A program made the translations under genes and the position numbers. DNA of 64,000 nucleotides. It comes from Macrostomum hystrix (lineage: Eukaryota; Platyhelminthes; Macrostomidae). This document shows positions 22,692-33,991 of the stretch, piece after piece. Within the stretch, counting starts at the first letter, position 1; each line of letters opens with the position of its first letter. The stretch is taken from NCBI GenBank assembly GCA_950097015.1, contig CATNEN010000024.1, positions 3,415,501 through 3,479,500 of the forward strand. The letters run 5' to 3'. Under the pieces are notes generated by a model. It saw nothing but the letters and a program-made list of their open reading frames with translations, made no database searches and was not told where the DNA came from.

Positions 22692-23773
22692 TCACACCTG
22701 ATTACACCTGAACCATCGCGCTACTTGAATCATATTCGCTCAAATACTGTACATTTATGCAATTCTACGTCATGACCTCTTAAAAGTGGGGAGCATCCTT
22801 TTCTATAGTTGCTCATAAATTTTTGTGGAGTTTTTGTAGTCAGCTGTTTGGTTTCCAGTTAATTATTCTAAATTTTCTAACTAAACTGCTCGTATATCCT
22901 TTCAAGCGAAATACGAGTAGTCGGGAGACGCAGATACCTTAATTGGAAGCGTCTCAACGTCTAGAAAAAGAAGTAGAGAAACTAAAACTAATGACCCTCC
23001 AGCTTAGTTACACTGAAGCGAGCTGAGAAAAATCAGTGATTAAAAGACAAGACTGTTTCACTTTTTTTCATACGCTCTTATTTGCACGTGCTTGCGAGGT
23101 AGAAATGTCAGTGAGCCTATTGCATGTAAATCCTTAGATTGCAGTCAACAATGCGACCCTGATGAGAGTCTGCTGATGACGTCTCGTCTCAGTGACAGCG
23201 TGGAATTAGCATAGGCTTAGCCATCCGACCAAAAAGCGCAGCTGCTACCCCTGCAGCAATCCTAGCATGCTCAAATCTATATCATGGTTTGAGTTGTTGC
23301 TGTTGCAGCTTAGCTGGCTGAAACAAGGTCAACGACCTCTCACTGTACCAGAGAAGTATAGACTAGCAGTAATGAAAGTCCCACGCGTGTAACTAGTAGC
23401 AAGCTTACATAAACCTCTGGCTACATAACTGGCGCGCTAGCATTCACAATGCACCAACATAGCCTATATAGATAACAAATACAGATACTTAGCAACTAGC
23501 TAAATCGCACAAGGGTCGAGGCAGAAGGCCGAAGAGACAACTAGAGCGTTTAAAGGTTATTCACTGGTGTGTGGAGTAAATTAAGTTAGAATAAAATTTG
23601 TTACTTTAAAAAGCTATACAAACTAAGAGGCAATTGTGTCTGGTCGGGGTCTGTGTTCGTGCTCATACCTGTTAGCGCAGTATTATAATTATTAGGGGCG
23701 CAATTTATTTTAAGAAATAATTTTTTAACAAGCATTTTATTATAATTTTACTTGGATAAAAAATGCATTATAC
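22692..23773. other. No recognisable gene
   Basis: Downstream of the calmodulin-like stop. No conserved ORF, no tandem repeat and no clear polyadenylation hexamer near the stop. Confidence 0.45.
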
Positions 23774-23781
23774 GTTTATGC

Positions 23782-24488
23782 CAGAGGTCGGCAAACTCAT
23801 TAGCTAGTGGGCCAAAAAGAGAACCTAAAAGACGATAGCGGGCCGAATTGACTGTAGAAATATGAGAAAGGGCAGAGATAAGACTCGGGAGAGATAAGAA
23901 AGCGGACAGATGTAACGGCAGAGAGATGAGACAGCGGAGAGATGACACGCGGGAGAGATGAGACAGAGGAGAGATGGCACACAGAAGAGATGAGAACGAG
24001 GAGAGATGACACGCGGGAGAGATGAGACAGAGGAGAGATGGCACACAGAAGAGATGAGAACGAGGAGAGATGACACACTGGAGAGATGAGACCGAGGAGA
24101 GATGACACACTGGAGAGGTGAGACCGAGGAGAGATGACACACTGGAGAGATGAGACCGAGGAAAGATGACACGCGGGAGAGATGAGACATGGAAGAGATG
24201 AGACAACGGAGAAATGAGACGCGGGAGAGATGAGACACTGGAGAGATTAGAAGGCGGAGAGATGAGACGGTGGAGAGATAAGATAGCGGAGAGATGAGAC
24301 GCGGGAGAGATAAGACGCGGGAGAGATGAGACACAGGAGAGATGAGACAGAGGAGAGATGAGATAGCGGAGAGATGAGACAGGGGAAAGATGAAACAGGA
24401 TACTGTAAGTGTCGGTAGGGGCAACTGGCCGGATTTGGGAGCTTCGAGGGCCGCATCTGGCCCGCGGGCCGGAGTTTGCCGACCCCTG
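23782..24488. mobile_element. hAT-type MITE containing a minisatellite
   Basis: The left end CAGAGGTCGGCAAACTCATT and the reverse complement of the right end CAGGGGTCGGCAAACTCCGG form a terminal inverted repeat of the CAGxGGTCGGCAAACT kind typical of hAT/Charlie elements. Both ends then carry GGGCC-rich sequence. A perfect 8-bp duplication GTTTATGC flanks the element (23774-23781 and 24489-24496). There is no transposase. The interior is almost entirely a 16-17-bp minisatellite. Open frames of 100-268 codons here are repeat shadows. Confidence 0.92.
23880..24390. repeat. Minisatellite, 16-17-bp unit, within the hAT MITE
   Basis: About 30 units of the type GAGAGATGAGACACGG, with CACACTG, CAGAGGA and GATAGCG variants. 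The same unit builds the 1-kb array at 56440-57505. Confidence 0.95.
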
Positions 24489-24848
24489 GTTTATGCAAAC
24501 AGGAGTAGGAATATAAAACTGGTATCGAAAAACAAGAAGCTGTCGAGACTGCAAAGAGACTTTGTTAGACGCACGAGGATGTTAAAACAGAGTTTTCTTG
24601 CGATCACAGTTTCCTTCATTTGAAACAATTGCACAAAGAACGTACTGACGTAGTGCGTATAGCATATGTCGGCGGTTTTTTCCTTATTCCGCGTCTTCGC
24701 CGTTTGATTCACCAATAGCGGAGCTAGGAATTTCTGAAAAGTAATTTAATTTAATTTTAACCTAATGAATCACTGTAATCCTAGAAAGCACAACGATTGA
24801 ATTGAATGCGTTCAATAATTCATTCAATAGAAGCTTTCAGACAATTGC

Positions 24849-25480
24849 ATTCAGTTTCACATAATGTCTTTAGGCCCACAAACAGTCCATCTCACGCGAC
24901 GTCTTTAGCCCACAAACAGTCCATCTCACGCGACGTCTTTAGCCCACAAACAGTCCATCTCACGCGACGTCTTTAGCCACAAACAGTCCATCTCACGCGA
25001 CGTCTTTAGCCCACAAACAGTCCATCTCACGCGACGTCTTTAGCCCACAAGCAGTCCATCTCACGCGACGTCTTTAGCCACAAACAGTCCATCTCACGCG
25101 ACGTCTTTAGCCACAAACAGTCCATCTCACGCGACGTCTTTAGCCCACAAACAGTCCATCTCACGCGACGTCTTTAGCCCACAAACAGTCCATCTCACGC
25201 GACGTCTTTAGCCCACAAACAGTCCATCTCACGCGACGTCTTTAGCCCACAAACAGTCCATCTCACGCGACATCTTTAGCCCACAAGCAGTCCATCTCAC
25301 GCGACGTCTTTAGCCCACAAACAGTCCATCTCACGCGACGTCTTTAGCCCACAAACAGTCCATTTCTCGTGACATCTTTAGCCCAGAAACAGTGCATCTC
25401 ACGCGACGTCTTTAGCCACAAACAGTCCATTTCACGCGACATCTTTAGCCCACAAGCAGTCCATTTCACACGATGTCTTT
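24849..25480. repeat. Minisatellite, 33-34-bp unit
   Basis: About 18 copies of CCCACAAACAGTCCATCTCA plus CGCGACGTCTTTAG, some lacking one C. It lies just beyond the 3' end of the TRIM-like gene. Confidence 0.95.
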
Positions 25481-25512
25481 AAGTACATGGTACTCAATCA
25501 AACGCGACAATC

Positions 25513-27458
25513 TCAATTAGTAGAGCCAAAAAGACGGTCATTAAAACATGACCAAGCAATGCTTTGCTCACCTTCCTCATCTCCATTCCTGTTCTTCCTA
25601 ATCAGGCGCAGACAGGGCCCGCCGAGAGTCAGCAGCTGCGGCAGCGCGGCTTTACTAAAATCCAAGCGGATTAGCGTGAATTGGCCCAGAGTGCAGCTCT
25701 CAGCTGATGACATCGCGGCTGACTGCTGTTTTGCTGACAAGCTGATCTGCTCAAGGGCGCGGCAGCCAGCCACTGTCATGCGCTGCCTGCGCCGAAAGGG
25801 ATGGAGTTGAGATGCGGTTTTATACAGAGAACTGGATTTTAGGAAGGTGATAGTGAGAGAATTTCGAATCATTCCTACCTAACAACTAGCGAAGGTCCGT
25901 TAGCTGACTGGGTCTGCAGGCCAGTGATCAGCTTGGCCAGACTAGCGGTCCGACTGCAGCTAACTAGCTCAGAGGACCAGGCGGAGAGCATTTGACACAG
26001 CCGGTCCCGTCTCTGCCTACTCAGAGCACTGATCTGACTGGCAACGTCAGTAACATGACCGCGCGACAGCTGGGCTACCTTTATCACCGCTTGTCGATTG
26101 CCGGCAGTCACCCGACTGGCACTGGCTGCCAGACGGCGGCGCGCCTCGGCCAGCCGGTCCAAGTTGTTGGCCAGCTGGACGGCGCGACTGCGCAGCGCAG
26201 CCGATCTAGCCGACAATTCGTAGACTATGGCGGCGACAGAGTCGACTAATCGTACTGTGTCGCACTGGGCGCACTCGGGACACGGCCGGCCGGTGAACTC
26301 ACAGCACTCGGAGCAGAGGGCCATGTTGCACCTGCGGCACAGCATGGTCACATTGCAGTTGGGATGCCGGTGACAGATCAGCTGTGCCGGCCGCTGTTCC
26401 GGCAGCCTAACTGGCCGATGACTCTTGTGCTGTTTTCGTGGATGAGGGAACAATGAAACAGTGCTGCAATCAAATAAGCTAACAGTTAACAGTACAAGGA
26501 CCACGAGGAGGACCACAACATTTTTTCTGTTCTTCCCAAATTATTTAACTAATCGCCATGAAAATCCAGAGCACGGATTAAAACTGTCCGCTCTATCCAA
26601 TGAATCAACTTCCAGAATCACAAAACATCGGCATGATCGAGATATTCATCGATTCTCGTCGGGGTGTCTGGTGGCAAAAATGGCCAAATTAGGCATAATT
26701 TCTCTGCTCACAAAATTCCATCATGTAACCATAGCTGACTATTTTGGATTGGTTCAAGTGTTAATATTTCATTTTTTATTTATATTTTACGGATTTGCCA
26801 TACAGGTTTATACAAAGCAATGTTGGCTGTCCTTGTCACCAGGATCTTCGACAAGCATCGCTGAATATCTCGACGATGCTGACATCGGATGGCTTTGAAA
26901 GTTAGTTCATCGTAAAGTGTGGAAAATTTTGAATCATAAGGTGGACTTTCACTGAAATCGGTCATTCGGTTTGGGAGCCATGGTGAATTTGGCAGTTGGT
27001 ATTTGAAATTCCCCGTGGTATTTCCCCAGGGGTAGAAATAGCCTGGTTTTTCTACTGCTAAATGGGCAAACCTGGTAGCCGTGGCCAGCCATTCGAGAAT
27101 GGCACATTCGCAGGTTGCAGCTTTCGCAATAGAAAGCCACCGGATAGCGCTGGTCGTTAGCCCCATGGACTTCGTTGATCAGGCAGGTCTCATCCGAGCA
27201 GAGTGACTCCGATGGCAGCGGCTGCAGCAGCAAGGCTACATTGTCCAACAGGGCCCCGCTAACTAAGCCGCAGTCTGGACTGGGGCAAGTTTGCTGCACT
27301 TTGGCTTCATTAGCGCAGCTGGAGCACAGCGGATGCAGGCAGACGGACAGCAGGTGAGTCGGGCGCTGGTCGCGGCAGCCAGGCCTGCAACAGCGGCGAT
27401 AGGCACCGAGACCTCCGCCTGCTGCCTGAGAACCTGGCGTTGATAGCTGGGCGGTCAT
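25513..27458 (-). CDS. TRIM-like RING / B-box / coiled-coil protein
   Basis: Reverse exons 27072-27458, 25879-26429 and 25513-25786 join in phases 0 and 2 to give 403 residues. Residues about 20-65 hold a slightly irregular RING (CRPGC, CLHPLCSSC, CPSPDC). A B-box 1-like Zn motif follows (CSDETC, YCESCNLRMC, then HxxxxHxxxH across the first splice). Next comes a B-box 2-like block (CHRHPNC, LCRRCNMALCSEC) and then an Arg/Ala/Leu-rich coiled coil of about 100 residues. This is the tripartite layout of TRIM E3 ubiquitin ligases. No NHL, SPRY or other C-terminal domain is seen. A strong donor (GGAAG/GTGAGC at 25572/25571) could splice to a further exon I cannot find, so the C-terminus is uncertain. 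The 642-bp first intron contains an interspersed repeat C copy. Confidence 0.75.
26925..27050 (-). repeat. Interspersed repeat family C, copy 2
   Basis: The reverse strand reads GGGGAAATACCACGGGGAAT, then ATTTCAAATACCAACTGCCA and GGCTCCCAAACCGAATGACC, matching the copy at 6100-6365. It lies in the first intron of the TRIM-like gene. Confidence 0.6.
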
Positions 27459-27624
27459 GCCTAACTAGGGACTGTGTCTTCCTTTGAGTCAAGATTGAAA
27501 ATTGTCGAATAAAAACCTGCAAAAACGTTGCGTGAAACTGATTAAAGAAAACGACAAGTCTCACGACCTGGCAGCGAGGTCGCTAATTGCGAGGTCCGCA
27601 ATCTGGAGAGTCTGTTCCATTGCC

Positions 27625-28712
27625 CGACTCTCTCCCGTATCCCATCTACGTCTGACTCTCTCCCCTATCCCATCTCCGTCTGACTCTCTCCCCTATCCCA
27701 TCTCCGTCTGACTCTCTCCCCTATCCCATCTCCGTCTGACTCTCTCCCCTATCCCATCTACGTCTGACTCTCTCCCCTATCCCATCTCCGTTCTGACTCT
27801 CTCCCCTATCCCATCTCCGTTCTGACTCTCTCCCCTATCCCATCTCCGTCTGACTCTCTCCCCTATCCCATCTACGTCTGACTCTCTCCCCTATTCCATC
27901 TCCCTCTGACTCTCTCCCCTATCCCATCTCCGTCTGACTCTCTCCCCTATTCCATCTCCTTCTGACTCTCTCCCCTATCCCATCTCCGTCTGACTCTCTC
28001 CCCTATCCCATATCCGTCTGACTTTCTTCACCTGTCCCATCCCTGTCTTTGACTCTCTCAACCTGTCTCATCCTTGTCTTTGAATCTCTCCACTGTCTTT
28101 GAATCTCTCCACTGTCTTTGAATCTCTCCACTGTCTTTGAATCTCTCCACTGTCTTTGAATCTCTCCACTGTCTTTGAATCTCTCCACTGTCTTTGAATC
28201 TCTCCACTGTCTTTGAATCTCTCCACTGTCTTTGAATCTCTTCTCCCTGTCTTTGACTCTCTCAACCTGTCTCATCCTTGTCTTTGAATCTCTCAACCTG
28301 TCTCATCCTTGTCTTTGAATCTCTCAACCTGTCTCATCCTTGTCTTTGAATCTCTCAACCTGTCTCATCCTTGTCTTTGAATCTCTCAACCTGTCTCATC
28401 CTTGTCTTTGAATCTCTCAACCTGTCTCATCCTTGTCTTTGAATCTCTCAACCTGTCTCATCCTTGTCTTTGAATCTCTCAACCTGTCTCATCCTTGTCT
28501 TTGAATCTCTCCCTGTCTTTGACTCTCTCAACCTGTCTCATCCTTGTCTTTGAATCTCTCCACTGTCTTTGAATCTCTCCACTGTCTTTGAATCTCTCCA
28601 CTGTCTTTGAATCTCTCCACTGTCTTTGAATCTCTCCACTGTCTTTGAATCTCTCCACTGTCTTTGAATCTCTTCTCCCTGTCTTTGACTCTCTCAACCT
28701 GTCTTATTTAGA
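27625..28712. repeat. Composite minisatellite (28-, 31- and 19-bp units)
   Basis: 27625-28020 is built from TGACTCTCTCCCCTATCCCA plus TCTCCGTC. 28070-28240 and 28550-28675 are a 19-bp unit TGTCTTTGAATCTCTCCAC. 28255-28545 is a 31-bp unit adding CTCAACCTGTCTCATCC. The units are visibly derived from one another around the shared core TGACTCTCTC / TGAATCTCTC. A block of the 19-bp array recurs on both sides of the 31-bp array. Confidence 0.93.
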
Positions 28713-29305
28713 CTCTGATATCTAGAGGTATAGTCCTATCTCTCTGTCTTTCATTCCGTAAGAAGTAAAAAAGACCACGAATTACTGATTGTAATAAACA
28801 TTTATTTTAAAAAATCAACAGAGAAAATTTGGCCCCTGATTTAAGCGCAGCAATTATAATCAGCCATTAAAGCTGCAATCGATCAGTATTGAAAGAAATG
28901 AAAGAATCTATTGGCACTTTAAAAACAAGCAGTGAACATGATTGCGTTGGGTTAATCTGAAAATCTAACTTAACTATGCAAACTATACTACTTACTTCGT
29001 AGGTATAAAAAAGTATTTATAGCCAGGTAATAAGGCTTCATAAATATGGGTGTAGACAAAAGAATATAGAAAAAAAATTTGAAATTGCAAAAAAATAATA
29101 ATCTAAAAAAACAAATACCTCTATTACATCGACTAATAACTTTGAAAATGTAGCAAAAAATTAATTGATCAAGATGGGGCATATACTTCTCTTTAAAAAG
29201 ATGCGAAAACAAGGCGCAAAGATACTCATAGCTAGATTATAGCTTTCAAATGTCTATATTTAAGCCTTTCATTTCCAGAAAGGAAGGAAGATTTAAGGAA
29301 GCTAA
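28713..29305. other. AT-rich spacer
   Basis: No gene or repeat recognised. Confidence 0.5.
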
Positions 29306-29640
29306 ACGGGAACAAGAGCGATCAACAAAGACTTGCTGAGTCTGGGAGCTAGACTGGAACAGGAGCGATCAACAAAGACTTTCTGAGTTGGGGAGCTAGA
29401 CTGGAACATGAGCGATCAACAAAGACCTGCTGAGTTGGGGAACTAGACTGGAACAAGAGCGATCAACAAAGACCTGCTGAGTTGGGGAGCTAGACTGGAA
29501 CAGGAGCGATCAACAAAGACTTTCTGAGTTGAGGAGCTAGACTGGAACAGGAGCGATCAACAAAGACTTGCTGAGTTGGGGAGCTAGACTGGAACAGGAG
29601 CGATCGACAAAGACCTGCTGAGTTGGAGAGTCAGACAGGA
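29306..29640. repeat. Minisatellite, 47-bp unit
   Basis: Seven copies of GAACAGGAGCGATCAACAAA plus GACTTGCTGAGTTGGGGAGC and TAGACTG, lying just past the 3' end of the aminotransferase gene. Confidence 0.93.
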
Positions 29641-29717
29641 AAAATAGTTTTAAGCTTTGGAAGATAAACTACAACCTTATTTAATATCTCGATATTGTCA
29701 GTTTTAAATTTGAAGCT

Positions 29718-30125
29718 TCAGAAGTGCAGAGTGCGCAGATAATTGGCCCACTTATTCAAACTGTCGCCCAGATTGCGCCGGCCCAGGCCTAGCCGTAGAA
29801 AATTATCCGAATAGAGCAGCTCGCGGCCTGACACGGCGAACACTCCGCATTCGGACACCAGGCTGTCGCAGAAGTCGCGACCGGTTGGCCAACGATCCAG
29901 CACTGGCTGGCGCAGCTGGACCAGAGCCAATGAGCCGGCAGCTGGCGCCCGGTAGGCGAACAGGTGGTCGAATTCTTGGAAAAACTTCTCCGCCTTAGCC
30001 GCATTGTCCTTTACAATGGACTCGGCGCGCGCGGCCAGAATTGACAAATTGCGCAGAGCGATAAGCGAAAGAACTTCAACTGGTGGCGCCAGGCAGACAG
30101 ACACGAAGTTGCGCAGATTGCGCAC
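29718..30125 (-). CDS. Class I aminotransferase, C-terminal exon
   Basis: After the acceptor ATTCTCTCAG the reverse frame reads VRNLRNFVSVCLAPPVEVLS, LIALRN and ends ANYLRTLHF-stop (135 residues). The order 'NFxSxCxxxPxExLxLIAL', a PxAG turn and NFLRLGLGR near the end match the small C-terminal domain of fold-type I PLP aminotransferases. Arg in NFLRLG is the expected substrate-carboxylate ligand. It joins exon 38708-39526 in phase 0, across an intron that contains the 8.2-kb transposon. Confidence 0.85.
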   Translation of the reverse strand: MRNLRNFVSVCLAPPVEVLSLIALRNLSILAARAESIVKDNAAKAEKFFQEFDHLFAYRAPAAGSLALVQLRQPVLDRWPTGRDFCDSLVSECGVFAVSGRELLYSDNFLRLGLGRRNLGDSLNKWANYLRTLHF

Positions 30126-30171
30126 CTGAGAGAATCGTTGGCTTGGTTTTAGTTGCATACAACTGTGCACT

Positions 30172-30446
30172 GTGAGCAGCCACTGGTCCTCCTGTAACAG
30201 CCACTGGTCCTCCTGTAACAGCTCTTAGTCTTCTTGTAACAGCTCCTGGTCCTCCAGTAATAGCTCCTAGTCTTCTTGTAACAGCCCCTGGTCCTCCAGT
30301 AACAACCCGTGGTCCTCCTGTAACAGCCAATGGTCCTCCTGTAACAGCTCCTGGTCCTCCTGTAACAGCTCCTGGTCCTAGCCCCAGGCCAGGCGCTACC
30401 CCCTGGTCCACCTGTAAACAGGCGCCACCCCCTGGTCCACCTGTAA
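30172..30446. repeat. Minisatellite, 21-bp and 29-bp units, interrupted by transposon
   Basis: Units of CCTCCTGTAACAGCTCCTGG plus T grade into a longer unit AGGCGCTACCCCCTGGTCCA plus CCTGTAAAC. The array stops at the transposon's left end (30446) and its last unit resumes at 38661-38700. The transposon thus landed inside the array, in the aminotransferase intron. Confidence 0.9.
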
Positions 30447-30481
30447 CCCGTGTGGCCATCCGATCAGGTTTTTCGCCCGGT
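30447..30481 (+). repeat. Left terminal inverted repeat
   Basis: 35 bp, matched by the reverse complement of 38626-38660 with differences only at positions 4 (G/A) and 15 (C/T). The following 250 bp repeat CCGGTTTTT and CCAGGCGAA motifs, consistent with subterminal transposase-binding sites. Confidence 0.9.
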
Positions 30482-31191
30482 TTTGCTCTGGCTTGCTATG
30501 TTTTTTGCCCCATTTCCAGGCGAAGAACATAAACCAGGCGAATTTATCCGGTTTTTCTCTGCCTTTCTAAACCAGGCGAAATTCCGGAGGAAAAACCGTA
30601 CGAGTGCTCTGGTTTTTTACTCGGTCCTTCGCCAGGTTTGGAACCAGTTTAGTAACGCAGGGAAATCCGGAGTAAAAGCGGATGAAATAACATTTCCGCC
30701 TGGAATTTTGCCCGGTTCTTTCTCTGGTTCTTCGACTGGACAAGAGCCGGAGAAAAGAGCTGATGAAAGCCTTTAATTCAGGATTGGGTTGAAAATGGTA
30801 TGGGAGACAGTGTATAATTGACAATTGACATGAAGATTTTCTTGTAATTGTATGTCCTGTAATGTGCTCCTGTTTTGTTCTCTTGCAGTATTTTTTCCGC
30901 TCATCTTTATATATATCATATGAGCGTCTTCGTATTCGTACGTTACATTACGAGCGTAGTTCACGTAAACTGAGAATAAAAATATTGTCATTTTAATGCT
31001 GTCATCGCACACATTTCTGAAGGCTGCATGCTACTGTGGGATTCCAACGTTGATTTCCTCTTTTACAAAAATGTATAAGCAAAGTCCCATCCCCGAATTG
31101 GCCCGCTAGGCGTAGCGTACGTAGCAGCCTTTGTTAATAAAGTTCCATGAATTTCCAGTGCTAGTAGTTAAGAAACCTGTAAATAATTACA

Positions 31192-33991
31192 ATGGAGCGA
31201 TCACGACGCGACAGACGATTTTATCAGCGGGCGCGACGACTGCAAAAAATATTGACGCGGCCTGCGCTGAGTTGACTGACCGACCGCGTTCCCCGGTTAG
31301 TCGCGCTGTACCTAGTACTTCGCGCAGCAGTAGCACTGTCGTCGCAGCATCGTCGCAGCTTCTCAGAGGTGCCGAGTCCGTAGACACCGGTGACAGTGAG
31401 CCCTCCGAGCATGGTGAGTAGCATCGAGGATCTCCAAAAAGCGGCCCTGATATCCGTTGATACAGAAAAACTATCACGCGTTTCCCACAGACTCCAGTGA
31501 CGGCAGCAGTGGAGGCGACCAAAGCCGCAGTGACGCTGAGTCCGTAAACAGCGCTGGCCGCAATGGCAGCGACGGTACAGAGACACCCGACTCTGAGCCC
31601 TCTGAGCATGGTGAGTAGTATCGACGATCTGCAAAATGCGGCCCCGATATCCGTTGATACAGAAAAACTATCGCGCGTTTCCCACAGACTCCAGTGACGC
31701 TGAGTCACTTGACTCCAGCGACAGCGATGGCCAGGAACAGCCAGTTCTTGATCCCTGGCTACAGCTAGTACCGTGGCACAACGGCGAACCCATCACGGGC
31801 ACCATTGGTGAAGCTGCGTGTCATATTAACGACTGCGTCATTGATCTTGGAATCCCAAGTAAAAAAATAACCAGACTTCTACGTCTTGTGCATTGTCTGG
31901 TTCCGGGAAGTCGAATTCCGCGCACTGCAAGAACTATGTGGCGGACGCTAAAGTCCGCCCAGAGTTACATCGGCTCCGCAAAATGCGTCACTGTGTGCAA
32001 CGAGTGCTACGTAAACTACCGAGGAGACTGCAGTCAAAACGGTGGACATTGCAGTGACTGCGGATCAATGAGAGTCGCAAACTTCTGGGTTTTCAACATT
32101 AGAAAGCAGATCCGAACTTACATAGAGTCATGTGGACTGCTGCATAATTTGACTTTTCCTTCCGACTTCAATCCGCACGAAGACACCATCCATTTCTACA
32201 ATAGTCACCTGTACAGACAGTTTCGGGAGTCGATAAACCTAGTTGCTAAGAGCGACCTCTCGTATACTCTGAGCTCTGATGGGTTTCCAGCACGGTCAAC
32301 CAGCAAGGTAGAGGTGTGTCCAGTCTACTTAAGCATCAACGAGGTTCACGATCATGTCAAGTTGCGCTATGTCATAATCTGTGGGCTCTGGGCTGCTAAG
32401 ACCAAAGTGAGTTCAGCGGCTTTCCTTCCGGTGGTCGTCGACGCGCTGATTTCTTTACGCATCCGGGGCGTAACATACACTGACGCTGATGGAGTTCAGC
32501 GTACGATACGCTTCCATCCGTTGCTAGCAATGTTCGACTCACCGGCTCGTGCAGATGCGCTCCGCATGCGACGATGCACGGCTATCTACGGCTGCGAGAA
32601 GTGCTACATTGCTACGCGTCTTCATCCTTCAGGCTCTGGGCGTGTCTTCGACGTCGGCTTAACGCCAGCAATGCAGAATGCTGCTCGACGTCTAGGTTGT
32701 CTGCAAACTGTCCTGCGGAGCATGGCAGATACGCGCAGATTAGCGGAGCAACACCTAGCAGGTGCTCGGCACCAGAACACAGACATTGGGTGTCCGAGGC
32801 CACTCTCCGTTAGGACGCCTCCCGGGCTTTGACTTCATGCGCGGATGTCCGCCGTGTTATCTCCACCAGCTGCACCTAGGTCTGGTCCGGATGATAATGT
32901 ACCAATTATTCCTGATGCGGGCCGAGAAGCCGGACCGAGGAGAAACTAATTGTCCGGACCTGCACCGGCTTCAACATCAGGTCGATGAGCCGCTGTTCCG
33001 CATCCGGCTGCCCATCAACGTCCAACGCCATGAAGTGCGTCCACTGAGTGACCTCCGCAATTTCCGTGGGCACGAGTTTGAAATGTGGCTGATGGCCTAC
33101 GGCCCTCTCGTTTTGGAAGCCGTCCTACCACCCGCCCACTACCAGCATCTGTTACTTCTTTCCGCTGCAGTGTTCTGGATGACTGCCGATTATGCGCCTC
33201 TGTCTGAGTTGCGGCACGTAGAGATTGCATTGCGCCACTTCCACGACAAACTGTATAGGTTGTACTCCTTAAGAGCACTAACCTATAATGCTCATCAGGT
33301 GTGCTGCCACATGCTGACATACGTCCGTCTGGCCGGCTCTGCGCACCGCCTATCGGCTGGAATTTTCGAAAGCACGCACTTGCGCCTGCAAAAACGCCTG
33401 CATGGGACGCGGCGCACCGACGTCGAGCTGGTTGGCGCCGTGGAGCGCCACATCGGCACCATCCAAGCGCGAGCGCGACTGATCGGGCACGGGGATCAGC
33501 AAGACGAAGAGGAATTATTCCGTCGAACAGAAGTACTCACCCTTCCAGATGTCGTGCTTCGTCGACCGAAGCGCTGGCAAGTCGGATGGCACAGTGCCAC
33601 TCTGAAATCCGGTTGGACAATACGAATTTTCACTCCCGGATGTCAGGATGCGGCAGGCTTCGTGGCCATCGAAGGTGACACTACGACGGATTTCCGATTC
33701 TGCCGAGTGCAAACCATCGAATGTCAAGGTGAGCAGGTTAGGCTCGGACTTCTCGTACTGCCAGTTCTCGCGGCCGTCGACCCGCTGGAGGAACTAGCAC
33801 AGGTTGCTACAACGTCACCTAATCGAGGCTGTCGACTCGCGCACGTCAGAGTATTCGCATGCGATCCCTTCGGCGACTTGAGCTACCTCGGCGACCCGAT
33901 TCATGTGGGGCTGCCACAGTTTCGTGGCGTCTGTGTCGTCACCGACACAAAAGTAGCTCTGCTGGCCCATCCGCAGTTGGGCTATTCGTAG
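31192..33991 (+). pseudogene. TNP2-like CACTA/CMC transposase, frameshifted
   Basis: Exons end at 31413, span 31491-31610, and run 31688-33991. The two 77-bp introns (GTGAGTAG donors, GTTTCCCACAG acceptors) are near-identical. The protein starts with an acidic Ser/Asp-rich region, then a CNECY...CSDCGS zinc knuckle. The core has LSSDGFPARS (Asp at 32278), MFDSPARAD (Asp at 32536), a CEKC knuckle (32593-32604), LHQLHLG (His pair at 32864 and 32873) and FRGHEFEMW (Glu). This is the DDE plus C2C/H insertion expected of the CMC clade. One extra G in the GGG at 32788-32790 moves the frame within the conserved core. ATG 31192 is one base out of frame with the rest of exon 1, near an A6 run, so a second indel or a missing 5' exon is needed. 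Homopolymer sequencing errors are an alternative to real decay. Confidence 0.8.

Noticed and set aside
23748-24554. Reverse frame of 268 codons
   Set aside because: It spans the ends of a hAT MITE and its internal minisatellite, so it is not a gene.
24849-25480. CRISPR-like regular repeat array
   Set aside because: Units are contiguous 33-34-bp tandem copies with no unique spacers, in a eukaryotic genome. The same applies to the other arrays here.
26780-27166. Reverse frame of 128 codons overlapping the TRIM-like first exon
   Set aside because: It is the alternative frame of exon 1 running into an intronic interspersed repeat. The exon frame with RING and B-box cysteines is preferred.
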